Origin: Mycobacterium kyorinense
GTDB taxonomy: Bacteria; Actinomycetota; Actinomycetes; Mycobacteriales; Mycobacteriaceae
DNA: 64,000 nt
Direction: 5' to 3'
Assembly: GCF_002101735.1 (NCBI RefSeq)
Contig: NZ_LQPE01000172.1
Location: 1-64,000 of the forward strand
Position 1 is the first letter of the stretch. Every line of letters begins with the position of its first letter. Below, in pieces: positions 23,833-35,115 of the stretch. Below the pieces are notes generated by a model. The model did not search any database. It saw nothing but the letters and a program-made list of their open reading frames with translations, and was not told where the DNA came from. The position numbers and the translations under genes are program-made.

Positions 23833-25446
23833 ATGGCTGCCCCGATAGTCGACGAGCTCGCGGCCGCGGTCGCCCCGAGCGGTCCATGCCCGCCGCCCCG
23901 TGGCAGGGTCCTCGACCCGTTGCTGATTGCGGTGCTGGCGGCCGTTCTCAGCGGCGCAGCGGCCAGTCGGCCGTCGTTGTGGTTCGACGAGGGGGCCACG
24001 ATCTCGGCGTCGGCGAGCCGGTCGTTGTCCCAGCTGTGGCGGCTGCTGGGACATATCGACGCCGTGCACGGCCTGTATTACCTGCTGATGCACGGCTGGT
24101 TCGCGGTGTTTCCGCCGACGGAATTCTGGTCGCGGGTGCCGAGCGCACTGGCCGTCGGCGCCGCGGCTGCGGGCGTGGTCGTCTTCGCCAGGCAGTTCTC
24201 GCCCCGCCGCACCGCGGTGTGCGCGGGCATCGTGTTCGCCATCTTGCCGCGGGTGACGTGGGCCGGTATCGAAGCTCGCCCCTACGCGCTGGAAGCGACT
24301 GCCGCCGTGTGGCTCACGGTCTTGTTCGTGGTGTCGGTGCGCCGCAACCGGCCGTGGCTGTGGCTGCTCTACATGCTGGCGCTGATGTTATCGATTTTGT
24401 TGAGCATCAACCTGTCACTGCTGGTGTTGGTCTACGCCGCGGCGCAGCCGCTGCTCGCGCGCGGGAAGCCGGCCGTCATCTGGTGGGCGGCCACCTCGTT
24501 CGTCGCGCTGGCACTCATGGCGCCGTTCATGGTGTTCGCCCACAGCCAGGTTTGGCAGGTCAAGTGGATCACGACACTGAAGCGGAACCTGTTCCTCGAC
24601 GTCGTGCATCGTCAGTATTTCGACCACAGCGTCCCGTTCGCGATTCTCGCGGGCGTGGTAGTGCTGGCGGCGGTCGCGGCTCGGCTGGCCGGCCGTGCGG
24701 CTCCGGCGGGCGATATGCGCCGCCTGCTGCTGATCTGCGTCGCCTGGATCGTCCTGCCTACGGGCGTGATTCTGATCTATTCGGCGTTCGGCGAACCGAT
24801 CTACTACCCGCGGTACCTGATCCTCACCGCGCCGGCTGCTGCTGTCATGCTGGCGGTCTGCATCGTCACGATCGCCCGTGGGCCGTGGGCGATGGCCGCC
24901 GTGCTGATCCTGTTCGCGGCGGCCGCGTTCCCGAATTACCTTTTCACCCAACGCGGTCCGTATGCGAAAGAAGGGTGGGACTACAGTCAGGTGGCCGACG
25001 TCATCAGCGCTCACGCGTCGCCCGGTGACTGCCTGCTGGTCGACAACACCGTGCGCTGGTTGCCCGGCCCGATCCGCGCCTTGCTGGCGACCCGGCCGGC
25101 GGCCTTCGCGCCGTTGGCCGACGTGGAACGCGGCGCCTACGGACCCGATCACGGCACGCTGTGGGACGGCCACGTCGCGGTATGGCTGGTGTTGCCCCGG
25201 TTGGACAAATGCACCACGGTGTGGACGATTTCGAGTCGTGACAAGACGCTGCCCGACCACCAGAGCGGCAGTTCCCTGGCGCCCGGGCCGCTGTTGGGAC
25301 ATGCGCCGGCCTATCAGTTCGCCGGCGAACTCGGGTTCCACATCGTCGAACGCTGGCAATTCCATTACTCCCAGGTGACCAAATCCGTTCGGGGCGCGGC
25401 GATCGCAAGCGCGGCGGAGCCGGGCGCGGCGGGTCGCCGCCATTGA
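23833..25446 (+). CDS. GT-C mannosyltransferase, LAM-capping (CapA/Rv1635c-like)
   Basis: 537 residues with about ten to twelve membrane helices and an early extracytoplasmic loop SRPSLWFDEGATISASASRS, whose Asp-Glu pair is typical of GT-C glycosyltransferases that use polyprenyl-phosphate sugars. IEARPYALEAT and GEPIYYPRYLILTAPA are also family features. The M. tuberculosis relative Rv1635c (CapA) adds the first mannose cap to lipoarabinomannan. Lies alone and converges on the next gene with a 1-base gap. The frame is open for 91 further codons upstream, but the promoter and known N-terminus favour this ATG. Confidence 0.87.
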   Translation: MAAPIVDELAAAVAPSGPCPPPRGRVLDPLLIAVLAAVLSGAAASRPSLWFDEGATISASASRSLSQLWRLLGHIDAVHGLYYLLMHGWFAVFPPTEFWSRVPSALAVGAAAAGVVVFARQFSPRRTAVCAGIVFAILPRVTWAGIEARPYALEATAAVWLTVLFVVSVRRNRPWLWLLYMLALMLSILLSINLSLLVLVYAAAQPLLARGKPAVIWWAATSFVALALMAPFMVFAHSQVWQVKWITTLKRNLFLDVVHRQYFDHSVPFAILAGVVVLAAVAARLAGRAAPAGDMRRLLLICVAWIVLPTGVILIYSAFGEPIYYPRYLILTAPAAAVMLAVCIVTIARGPWAMAAVLILFAAAAFPNYLFTQRGPYAKEGWDYSQVADVISAHASPGDCLLVDNTVRWLPGPIRALLATRPAAFAPLADVERGAYGPDHGTLWDGHVAVWLVLPRLDKCTTVWTISSRDKTLPDHQSGSSLAPGPLLGHAPAYQFAGELGFHIVERWQFHYSQVTKSVRGAAIASAAEPGAAGRRH

Positions 25447-25447
25447 T

Positions 25448-26317
25448 TCAGCGGGCCTGGCCGTGCCGTGGACCGAACACCCCGGCGGGGAATACTCCCG
25501 CAGCGCGGACGGCCTCGCGGATCACCGCCGCGAAGCCGATCAGCTCGTCGGCCTCATCCGCCGACAATGCCCGCCACGGCGGATATCCCAGCTCGTCGGT
25601 GAGATCCTCGATTTTGGACCGCAGTTCGGTGCCTGCCGGTGTCAACTCACCCGCAGCGCGCATGATCCCCCGCGCGATGAGGTTCTCGGTGACCGCACTC
25701 CACTCGTCGGTGCTCCACCCTCGCAACCGCCTGGCGGATTCGGCGCTGAACCCGATTCCCGTTGCGGTATGGGTGATTAGCGCCTCCAGTCCGCTCAGGC
25801 CCTCGGTCACCAGGACTGCGATGTGCCCGTCGCCGCGGTACTCGCGCAATAGCGTGATGGCGTGCCACAGCTGGACGACGGGAACGTCCGGCCATGGCAG
25901 TTGGGCGTGGCCCGCGTACAGCGGCCGACCGTCGCCGTTCGGGATCGATTCGGCGACACGGCGCAGCAGCGAGGCGGCCCGGGCCAATTCCGTTGACTCT
26001 GTGAGCTTTTCGCCGAGGATTCGGGGCAGTGCTGTCGCGACGATCTCGTAGCGGACCCGGGTCACCGCCTGCGGCGAGGCCAGCTCCCAGGCGGCCGGGA
26101 TCGCGCCGGCCACGAGCCGCGGGTTGAAGTTATAGAACGTCGCCGCAACGACATTCGCCGACACCGCGCCCATCGGCGCGGAGCGGCCCGCGAAATAATG
26201 GGTGCGGAAGCCCAGACCGATCTCGCCGAACTTCTCGTTGGCGTCCGGCACGAAGTAGACCAGCGAGTGCAAGGCGTCCAGGGAGCGGGTCAGCCGTCCG
26301 GCGGCGAAGGCGTCCAC
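25448..26317 (-). CDS. SCO6745-like actinobacterial protein
   Basis: 289 residues, mostly helical, resembling the uncharacterised SCO6745 family that has a helix-turn-helix-like C-terminal half. Seen: LDALHSLVYFVPDANEKFGE near the start, FYNFNPRLVAGAIPAAWELA, and GWSTDEWSAVTENLIARGIM then GELTPAGTELRSKIEDLTDE, which reads like a winged helix with a wing. GTG start. It sits downstream of the MFS gene in the same direction. Whether it binds DNA is unknown. Confidence 0.72.
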   Translation of the reverse strand: MDAFAAGRLTRSLDALHSLVYFVPDANEKFGEIGLGFRTHYFAGRSAPMGAVSANVVAATFYNFNPRLVAGAIPAAWELASPQAVTRVRYEIVATALPRILGEKLTESTELARAASLLRRVAESIPNGDGRPLYAGHAQLPWPDVPVVQLWHAITLLREYRGDGHIAVLVTEGLSGLEALITHTATGIGFSAESARRLRGWSTDEWSAVTENLIARGIMRAAGELTPAGTELRSKIEDLTDELGYPPWRALSADEADELIGFAAVIREAVRAAGVFPAGVFGPRHGQAR

Positions 26318-26326
26318 GGCACGACC

Positions 26327-27723
26327 CTAACTCTGGCCGCGCGTGGCCCGGTAGGAGGCAAGGACGCCGAGGGCGGCAAGCACCGCGAACACCGCGAACA
26401 GCCAGCGGGCCGCCATGGCTGCCCCGCCGCCGGCGCTGTTGACCACCACGCCGGCCAGTCCGGCGCCGAACGCGCCGGAGATCAGCTGCACGACGTTGAT
26501 GGCGGCCGCCGCTTCGCCGCTTTCGCCGGGATCGTCGACGCAGTCCATCGCCCACGCCGACAGGTGCGGCCAGGCCACGCCGATCCCGGCCCCGGTGATC
26601 AGCAACGCGAACGCCCACAGTGCGACGACGCCGAGCGGCGCGTCGTCGACCTGGGTGATCGCGCCCAGCCCGAGGCCGACCGCCATGACCAGCGGTGCGG
26701 CCGCAACGACGCGGGCAACAACGCGTGGGCTGTTCAGCGATGCGCTGACGATTTCGCTGACGGTCCAGCCGACCGCCAGTGCGGCGCCGAGAAAGCCGGC
26801 GACCACCGGGGTCAGGTGGGCCAGCCGCTGACCGAACAGCGGCACGTACATGTCGACCATCGCGGCTGCCATCAGCAACGTCAGGGTCAGATAGATCCAC
26901 TTCAGCGGCCCGGCGCCAAATGCGCTGGGCGGCAACACCGCTGCCGATACCCGCCGATCGACGACGACGAACAGCGCGGCCAGCAGCAGGCTGGCCCCCA
27001 GCAACCCGGCGGTGGCGACGTTGTTGTGCGGAACCTCGGCGACGCTGACCGCCAGCGCGGCAGTGCCGAGCAGCAGCAGCGACCACACCGGCACCTTGAG
27101 CGCCGGCGGCGCGCCGCCGCCGTCGACCCGTCCCGCGGAGAGCACGGCCGGTACCAGCAGGCCCATCGCCGCGGTGAGCACCGCCATCGCGGCGAACGCC
27201 CAGCGCCACAGGCCGAACTGGGCGAAAATGCCGCCCATCGCCGGACCGACCACGGTCGCCACCCCCCACATGGCCGAGACCAGCGCCGACGCCCGGGTCC
27301 ACAGCTCACGCGGCAGGGCTGCGTTGATCACCGCGTAGCCCAGACCGGCCAGCAGCCCGCCCGCCGCGCCCTGCAGGGTCCGGCCGGCCACCAGGACCTC
27401 CATGCTGGGCGCCGCCGCGCACACCACGCTGCCGATCGCGAACACCGCCAGTCCCAGCAGGTAGGACAAGCGCGCCCCGATCCGTTGCAGCGCGGCGTAG
27501 ACCGTGGTGGCCGCCACCACCGAACCCACCAGATACAGGGTGGTGACCCAGGCGTACAGCCGCTCGCCGCCGATGTCGGCGACCGTGCTGGGCAGCAGGC
27601 TGATCGTCAGGAATTCGTTGGTGGCGTATAGCGCCACCCCGCCGGCCAGCAGCGTCGAGGTGCCCAGGTATCGGCGGCCCAGCAGCAGCCGCCAACTGCC
27701 TGTGCTGGATATCGCGGTGTCGG

Positions 27724-27727
<4 letters not shown>
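26327..27727 (-). CDS. MFS drug exporter (Rv1634-like)
   Basis: 466 residues with about fourteen hydrophobic segments, of the EmrB/DHA2-like major facilitator type. The loop between helices 2 and 3 has YLLGLAVFAIGSVVCAAAPS, then GRTLQGAAGGLLAGLGYAVI, the motif C-like region of antiporters. It should expel small molecules against the proton gradient. The GTG start overlaps the uvrB stop (GTGA), so it is co-translated with uvrB, an arrangement shared with M. tuberculosis. Substrate cannot be read from sequence. Confidence 0.9.
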
Positions 27728-29892
<2,165 letters not shown>

Positions 29893-29898
29893 ATCGAA

Positions 29899-29921
29899 AG
29901 CCTAGAACGCGCCACCGACAG
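29899..29921 (-). promoter_or_regulatory. RecA_NDp/PafBC-type DNA-damage promoter of uvrB
   Basis: On the minus strand CTGTCGGTG (29913-29921), 8 bases, TAGGCT (29899-29904), then 6 bases to the uvrB ATG. Same motif and spacing as the uvrA promoter; the messenger would be leaderless. Confidence 0.82.
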
Positions 29922-29940
29922 CCACAGGTTCCCGCTGCTT

Positions 29941-30459
29941 ATGCTGGCGGGTATACACCCACCCAAGCACGAGACGTTCGACCTGCTCGCCCGCACCAAC
30001 ACCGATCCGAAGGGCATCGTGCGGGCCGTCGACGAGTACACGGTGCAGCCCTGGGGTCTGTACATGGCCCGCCCGGCGCCCGGCCGCGAACAGTTCCACT
30101 ACCTGCAGTCGTGGCTGCTGCCATCGCTGGGCCTGCGCGCCACCATCTTCCACTTCAACCCCGGCCACGAACGCGACCACGACTACTACCTCGACGTCGG
30201 CGAATACACGCCCGGACCGGCCGTGTGGCGTTCGGAGGACCACTACCTGGACCTGGAAGTGCGCACCGGCATGGGAGTGCGGCTCGCCGACGTCGACGAG
30301 CTGTTGGCGGCGGTCCGGCATCACCTGCTGACCCCGGAGCGCGCCGAGCAGGCGCTGCGGCGCGCGGTCGCCGCCGTCGACGGGCTGGCCCGGCACGATT
30401 ACGACCTGCAGCGCTGGCTGGCAACCCAGGGAATGGAGCTGACCTGGCGCGCCGCGTAG
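29941..30459 (+). CDS. DUF402-family protein (Rv1632c-like)
   Basis: 172 residues, soluble. DUF402 features: HPPKHETFDL at the start, RAVDEYTVQPWGLYMARP, FHFNPGHERDHDYYLDVG and SEDHYLDLEVR. Some DUF402 proteins are nucleoside phosphatases or RNase-linked factors, but no role is known for this branch. The start is uncertain: ATG 29941 overlaps TATGCT (29940-29945), which looks like the -10. A leaderless messenger would begin near ATA 29953, which is where I recall the shorter M. tuberculosis protein beginning. Confidence 0.8.
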   Translation: MLAGIHPPKHETFDLLARTNTDPKGIVRAVDEYTVQPWGLYMARPAPGREQFHYLQSWLLPSLGLRATIFHFNPGHERDHDYYLDVGEYTPGPAVWRSEDHYLDLEVRTGMGVRLADVDELLAAVRHHLLTPERAEQALRRAVAAVDGLARHDYDLQRWLATQGMELTWRAA

Positions 30460-30477
30460 CCCCGGACGGGCGCCGAG

Positions 30478-31866
30478 TCACGACGAATGTCGTCGGCGCG
30501 GCAGGAGCGTGAAGCCCCGCGGCTGGAGGGTGGCGGATTCGGCGACCCGGAGCCGGTATGTGTCGCGGGTTTTCAGGTGGTAGCGATGCAGGACCAGCCC
30601 GAGTGTCAGCACAGCTTCGTGCAGCGCGAACTGGCGGCCGAGGCAGGCCCGTTGGCCGGTCCCGAAGGGCTTGTACGCGTGCGCGGGCCGTGTCTTTGCC
30701 TGGCCGGGCGCGAAGCGGTCGGGATCGAACCGGTTGGGATAGCGCCACACCTGGGGATCGCGGTGCAGCAGCGGCAGTACCACTGCCGCCCAGTCGCCTT
30801 GGTTCATCCGGTACCGGCCGGCCAGCACGGTGTCGGCGCGGGCGGCCCGCCGGTAGCCGGGCACCGTCGGCCACAGCCGCAGTGCTTCGTCCAGGACCGC
30901 GCGCACATACCGCAACTTCGGGATGTCGGTGAAAGTCGGCTCGGGGTCGTCGGCGTGACCCCACAGTGCGTCCACCTCCGCTTGCGCCCGCGCCAGGGCC
31001 TGCAGGTCCTGGGTGAGGTAGTACAGCGCGAAAGACAGTGCGCCCGAGGTGGTCTCGTGGCCGGCGATCAAAAAGGTGATGATCTGCTGGCGGATGTTAA
31101 CGGTGTCCAGACGGCGGCCGGTCTCGGGATGCGCAGTGTCAAGCATCAGGCCGAGCAAGTCGGGCCCGTCAGACGCCGAGCCGTCGCGGCGTGCCCAGAT
31201 GACGTCGTCGACGATGGGCTCTATCAGCGCGACGTCCGCGCGATGCTGGCGGGCAGAGCCCGCGAGTGCCCGGCGTAGCGGTGCCAACGGCCGGCCTGCC
31301 GACAAGTTGACGTAACGCAGGGACCGGGTCATGGCGGCGACGAACGGATGCGGCCGGTCACGCTCGAAAGAGCCGAACCGGTAACCGAATCCGGCACGGC
31401 CGATGGTCTCCAACGTCAACCGTGTCATGTCGGCGCTGACGTCGACCCGCTGCGCGCGGTCCGCGGCGGCGTCCCAGCGGCACAGCAATTCCCGGGCCAC
31501 CTCCAGCATGATCGAGTGGTAGCCGCGCATCGCCAGCCGGGTGAACGCCGGCGCCAGGATGTCATGCGCCAGCTGCCAATTCGGCTCGTCGTCGGCGGCT
31601 GTGATCAGGGCGTCGCCGACCATCCGGCGCAGCGGCGAAAGACGTTCGACATGCTTGCCGAAGCGGGTCTCGTCGTTCAACTCGGCTGCCAGGTCCGCCC
31701 CACCCACCAGCACCATCTCGGTGCCCAACAGTTTCACCACCGCGATCGGCCCCAGGCCGCGCACCAGCCGCGACGCCGACAGGACGGGGCTGCGGGGATT
31801 GATGCCGACCACATCACCCAGAACGGGCAGGCGGTGAGGTGGGTGGGGAATCGCGCGGGTGTCCAC
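30478..31866 (-). CDS. Cytochrome P450
   Basis: 462-residue haem monooxygenase. I-helix oxygen-binding AGHETTSGALSFALYYL, K-helix ExxR in DEALRLWPTVPGYRR, and the haem-binding loop FGTGQRACLGRQFA with Cys408 as thiolate ligand. The AGHETTSG and FGTGQRACLG forms resemble CYP4/CYP102-like fatty-acid oxidising enzymes more than CYP125-type steroid ones. The GTG start follows a perfect AGGAGG by 6 bases. Divergent from the ligase operon. No ferredoxin or reductase gene is near. Substrate unknown. Confidence 0.92.
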   Translation of the reverse strand: MDTRAIPHPPHRLPVLGDVVGINPRSPVLSASRLVRGLGPIAVVKLLGTEMVLVGGADLAAELNDETRFGKHVERLSPLRRMVGDALITAADDEPNWQLAHDILAPAFTRLAMRGYHSIMLEVARELLCRWDAAADRAQRVDVSADMTRLTLETIGRAGFGYRFGSFERDRPHPFVAAMTRSLRYVNLSAGRPLAPLRRALAGSARQHRADVALIEPIVDDVIWARRDGSASDGPDLLGLMLDTAHPETGRRLDTVNIRQQIITFLIAGHETTSGALSFALYYLTQDLQALARAQAEVDALWGHADDPEPTFTDIPKLRYVRAVLDEALRLWPTVPGYRRAARADTVLAGRYRMNQGDWAAVVLPLLHRDPQVWRYPNRFDPDRFAPGQAKTRPAHAYKPFGTGQRACLGRQFALHEAVLTLGLVLHRYHLKTRDTYRLRVAESATLQPRGFTLLPRRRHSS

Positions 31867-31993
31867 CGCGGACCTCCTGGCTGAGCAATCCGATTCAATC
31901 TCTCCAGGATGCAGGATGCCCGACGCTTGCGACAGCACCGCAAAAAGCGCAGGTTTGCAGTATGCATTCTTTGCCAGTTGGGCGCGTCCCGTC

Positions 31994-32983
31994 GTGAGCG
32001 AGCTGCCCCGGGGGATACGCAAAGCCCTGCACGACGAGCCGGTGCCCGACTGGCGAGCCCCCATGCTCGCCACCCTGACCGACCGGCGTTTTTCGGACCC
32101 ACAGTGGTACTTCGAGCGCAAGTTCGACGGTGAGCGGTGCCTGGCCTTCCGCGACGGCGACCAACTGCGACTGTTGTCACGGAATCGCCAGCCGCTCAAC
32201 GGGACTTATCCGGAGCTGGTCGATGCTCTCGCGGCGCAGCAGACATCCAGGTTTGTCGTGGACGGCGAGGTGGTCGCCTTCGAGGGCCGGCGGACCAGCT
32301 TCGCCCGACTGCAGGGCCGGCTGGGAATCACTGACCCGGAACAGGCCCGGGCAACGGGGATACCGGTGGTTTACTACATCTTCGACGTGCTGCACCTGGA
32401 TGGACAGCGCACCACGGAGCTGCCGTTGGCATGGCGTAAACGGCTGCTGCGCAATATGTTTCAGTTCAGCGATCCGCTGCGGTTCACCACGCACCGGGTG
32501 CAGAACGGCGAGGCCATGTACCACGCCGCATGCGCGCGCGGCGACGAAGGTGTGATCGCCAAGCTCGCCGATGCACGCTACGTGGGTGGCCGGTCGGCGA
32601 ATTGGCTGAAATTCAAGTGCGTCCGCGACCAGGAATTCGTGGTCGGCGGCTACACGGCGCCGAAAGGCAGCCGGGTCGAGCTGGGGGCGCTGCTCGTCGG
32701 CTACTACGACGGGCGCGACCTCGTCTACGCCGGCAAGGTGGGCACCGGATTCGACGACGCGACGCTGCGCAGCCTGCACCGGCGCCTGTCGACCATCGAA
32801 CAGGAGGCGTCGCCCTTCACCCGCGGTCTACCTCGTGAGAGCGAAACCCGTTGGGTACGTCCAGAAGTCGTCGTCGAGGTGGGGTTCAGCGAGTGGACGC
32901 GGGACGGCAAACTGCGCCATCCGCGCTACATCGGCCTGCGGACCGACAAGGAAGCCCGCGAGGTGGTCAGGGAGACGCGCTGA
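31994..32983 (+). CDS. ATP-dependent DNA ligase, LigD ligase-module type
   Basis: About 329 residues forming the nucleotidyltransferase and OB domains of an ATP-dependent ligase. The adenylated lysine is K43 in ERKFDGER (motif I); DGEVVAFEG, motif IV EGVIAK and motif V NWLKFKC follow; the OB fold ends with EVGFSEWTRDGKLRHPRY, typical of the LigD ligase module. It has no nuclease or polymerase domain of its own; the polymerase is the next gene, overlapping by one base. The start is unsure: GTG 31994 lacks a Shine-Dalgarno, and ATG 31916 is in frame. Confidence 0.9.
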   Translation: MSELPRGIRKALHDEPVPDWRAPMLATLTDRRFSDPQWYFERKFDGERCLAFRDGDQLRLLSRNRQPLNGTYPELVDALAAQQTSRFVVDGEVVAFEGRRTSFARLQGRLGITDPEQARATGIPVVYYIFDVLHLDGQRTTELPLAWRKRLLRNMFQFSDPLRFTTHRVQNGEAMYHAACARGDEGVIAKLADARYVGGRSANWLKFKCVRDQEFVVGGYTAPKGSRVELGALLVGYYDGRDLVYAGKVGTGFDDATLRSLHRRLSTIEQEASPFTRGLPRESETRWVRPEVVVEVGFSEWTRDGKLRHPRYIGLRTDKEAREVVRETR

Positions 32984-33879
32984 TGGCTCGCCCGAAGGTC
33001 GAGATCACCCACCCGGACCGGGTGCTGTTCCCGGGCGGCATCACCAAGGACGACGTCGTCGCCTACTACGCCGAGGTCGCCGGCGCCATGGTGCCGCACC
33101 TGAAGGGCAGACCGCTGACGGTGCAACGGTTTCCGCGTGGCATCGACCGGCCCGGCTTCATCCAGCAGGACTTCGCCGATTCGATGCCGGATTGGATGGG
33201 CGCTGCGCAGGTTGCCAAGGAGGGCGGCACGGTGATCCATCCGGTGGTCGAGCACAAAGAAGCGCTGGTGTGGCTGGCCAATCAGAACTGCATCACGCTG
33301 CATTGCTGGCAGTCACGTCGGGGGCGCCTGGACACGCCGGACCGGTTGGTGTTCGACCTCGACCCGTCCGACAGCGAGTTTCCCGCGGTGCGTGCCGCGG
33401 CCCGCGCGGTCGCCGATGTGCTCGACGACCTCGGGCTGGTGCCCTACTTGCAGACGACCGGATCACGCGGGCTGCACGTGGTGGTACCGCTGCGCGGCAA
33501 TGCCGACTTCGACACCGTTCGCCAGTTCGCCCGTGACGTCGCGGATTTGGTGGCCGCCGACGACCCCAAGAATCGGACGGTCGAAGCGCGGAAGAACAAA
33601 CGCGGGGGCCGCATCTACCTCGACGTGATGCGAAATGCCTACGCGCAGACCGCGGTCGCGCCGTACTCGATTCGAGCCCGGCGCGGCGCGCCGGTGGCCA
33701 CCCCACTCGAATGGGACGAGCTGAATACGCGCGGACTGCGGGCGGACCGGTTCACGATCCGGGACCTGCCGAAGCGGCTCGCGGGGCGACGCGATCCGTG
33801 GGCGGATATGCACCGGCACGCCCGGTCGCTGACCCGTCCACGCCAGCGACTGTCGAAACGGCTTGGTACTCATGCCTGA
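32983..33879 (+). CDS. LigD-type primase-polymerase (stand-alone)
   Basis: 298-residue archaeo-eukaryotic primase-type polymerase as in the LigD POL domain. Catalytic acidic pair in VFDLDPSD, the SRGLHV strand (LQTTGSRGLHVVVPL), and YLDVMRNAYAQTAVAPYSIR and APVATPLEWDEL, all family marks. Such enzymes fill short gaps and add ribonucleotides during end joining or gap repair. ATG overlaps the ligase stop (TGATG), and the gene overlaps the glycosylase gene by 8 bases. No Ku gene is present in the window. Confidence 0.93.
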   Translation: MARPKVEITHPDRVLFPGGITKDDVVAYYAEVAGAMVPHLKGRPLTVQRFPRGIDRPGFIQQDFADSMPDWMGAAQVAKEGGTVIHPVVEHKEALVWLANQNCITLHCWQSRRGRLDTPDRLVFDLDPSDSEFPAVRAAARAVADVLDDLGLVPYLQTTGSRGLHVVVPLRGNADFDTVRQFARDVADLVAADDPKNRTVEARKNKRGGRIYLDVMRNAYAQTAVAPYSIRARRGAPVATPLEWDELNTRGLRADRFTIRDLPKRLAGRRDPWADMHRHARSLTRPRQRLSKRLGTHA

Positions 33880-34651
33880 ACTGCCCGACGTGGAAGGGTT
33901 CCGGCGCCAGCTGGCCGACACCCTGCCCGGGCGACGGGTGCGGCACGTCGAGGTGCGCGATGCGGGCGTGCTGCGTAATACCAATCCACAATCGCTGGGA
34001 CGAGCATTGCGCGGCCGCCGATTCGATGCCCCGCGGCGGCACGGCAAATGGCTGATCCTGCCAACCGACGGCCCGACACTGCTGGTGCACAGCGGGATGA
34101 CGGGCCGCCCGTACTACACCAGCGGCAGCGACGAGCCCGCCGACCCGGTGCGGCTGGTGGTGGCGCTGGATCGCGGCGAGCTTCGCTATGCCGACCTGCG
34201 TAAGCTCCGCGGGGTGTGGCTCCCCCCCGACGCCGACGACGTGGCCGGCGTGATGGGCCCGCAGGGCCCCGACGCCCTGGACATCGATCTGCGGACCTTT
34301 CGGAATGTGCTGTCTGGTCGGCGTGGCGGGCTGAAGGCGACGCTGTTGGACCAGTCGGTGATTGCGGGGCTGGGCAACTTGCTTACTGACGAAATCTGTT
34401 GGCAGGCAAGGCTGCATCCGTCCCGCGCGATCACCGGCCTCGACGGCGACGAGGTCAGGCGGATGCACGCCACCATGCGGCGGGTGCTGCACACCGCGGT
34501 GCGCCACGACTGTGTCCCCGGGCTGCCGCGCTGGCTCACCGGTGCGCGCGACGAACCGGATCCGACGTGCCCGCGCTGCGGCGCGCGGCTGCGCCGCGGG
34601 CGGATCGGGGGCCGCACCTCGGTGTGGTGCCCGCGCTGCCAGCCCGGCTAG
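33872..34651 (+). CDS. Fpg/Nei-family DNA glycosylase / AP lyase
   Basis: 259 residues. The start at ATG 33872 gives MPELPDVEGFRRQL, with the catalytic N-terminal Pro (after Met removal) and Glu of the family. Also seen: the lysine in RRHGKWLIL, the helix-two-turn-helix GNLLTDEICWQARLHP, and a C-terminal zinc finger CPRC...CPRC. It removes oxidised bases and nicks the strand, leaving a short gap that the two preceding genes could fill and seal. Whether it is Fpg- or Nei-like in specificity is not settled. Confidence 0.92.
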   Translation: MPELPDVEGFRRQLADTLPGRRVRHVEVRDAGVLRNTNPQSLGRALRGRRFDAPRRHGKWLILPTDGPTLLVHSGMTGRPYYTSGSDEPADPVRLVVALDRGELRYADLRKLRGVWLPPDADDVAGVMGPQGPDALDIDLRTFRNVLSGRRGGLKATLLDQSVIAGLGNLLTDEICWQARLHPSRAITGLDGDEVRRMHATMRRVLHTAVRHDCVPGLPRWLTGARDEPDPTCPRCGARLRRGRIGGRTSVWCPRCQPG

Positions 34652-34687
34652 CCGGCAAAAGCATGGTCGTCACGCAATAGGTGGCGG

Positions 34688-34693
34688 TAATCT
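34688..34693 (+). promoter_or_regulatory. -10 element, leaderless promoter of the secreted protein
   Basis: TAATCT, 7 bases before ATG 34701, with no Shine-Dalgarno. Confidence 0.5.
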
Positions 34694-34700
34694 GGCAGTC

Positions 34701-35111
34701 ATGAGCTCCGCCAAGCGCAAATGGATGGCGATCGCCGCGTTGGCTGCCGCCGCCATCGGCCCACAGTTAACTCCGGCGATCGCGTCCGCCGAACTGCACA
34801 ACGTCACCTACATCGCCCGCATCGACGGGGTTGCTCCCGGTGGGCAGGCGACTTTTCGCATCCACGACAACGAGACCAGCAGCACCGGGCTGAGCTCGGT
34901 GCCCGGCAACGCCTTCGAGGCGAATACCGTGCTGGCCGACCCGACTAAGGCGGGCATGCAGGTGTCGGTTCCCTGGCCGTATTCGGCGAACGTCCATTGC
35001 GAGATCGACGTCGACGACAACGTCGCCGCGCAGGTCGACCGGTCCATCGGGCTGATGATGGCCAACAACGACCCCAACCGGGTGGTGTCCTGCGGCGCGC
35101 CGTTGACGTAA
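34701..35111 (+). CDS. Small secreted protein of unknown function
   Basis: 136 residues. Residues 1-30 are a signal peptide: MSSAKRKWMAIAALAAAAIG, then cleavage probably after AIASA. The mature part (about 106 residues) is beta-rich (HNVTYIARIDGVAPGGQATF, then MQVSVPWPYSANVHCEI) with two Cys that could form one disulfide. No lipobox is seen, so it should be released or cell-wall associated. I recognise a mycobacterial secreted-protein style but no family. Convergent with coaE with a 4-base gap. Confidence 0.78.
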   Translation: MSSAKRKWMAIAALAAAAIGPQLTPAIASAELHNVTYIARIDGVAPGGQATFRIHDNETSSTGLSSVPGNAFEANTVLADPTKAGMQVSVPWPYSANVHCEIDVDDNVAAQVDRSIGLMMANNDPNRVVSCGAPLT

Positions 35112-35115
35112 ACGG

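Noticed and set aside
31867..31993. DNA-damage motif (TTGTCRGTG) before the ligase operon
   Set aside because: No acceptable match on the plus strand in this gap, so the operon is not assigned to the uvrA/uvrB type of control.
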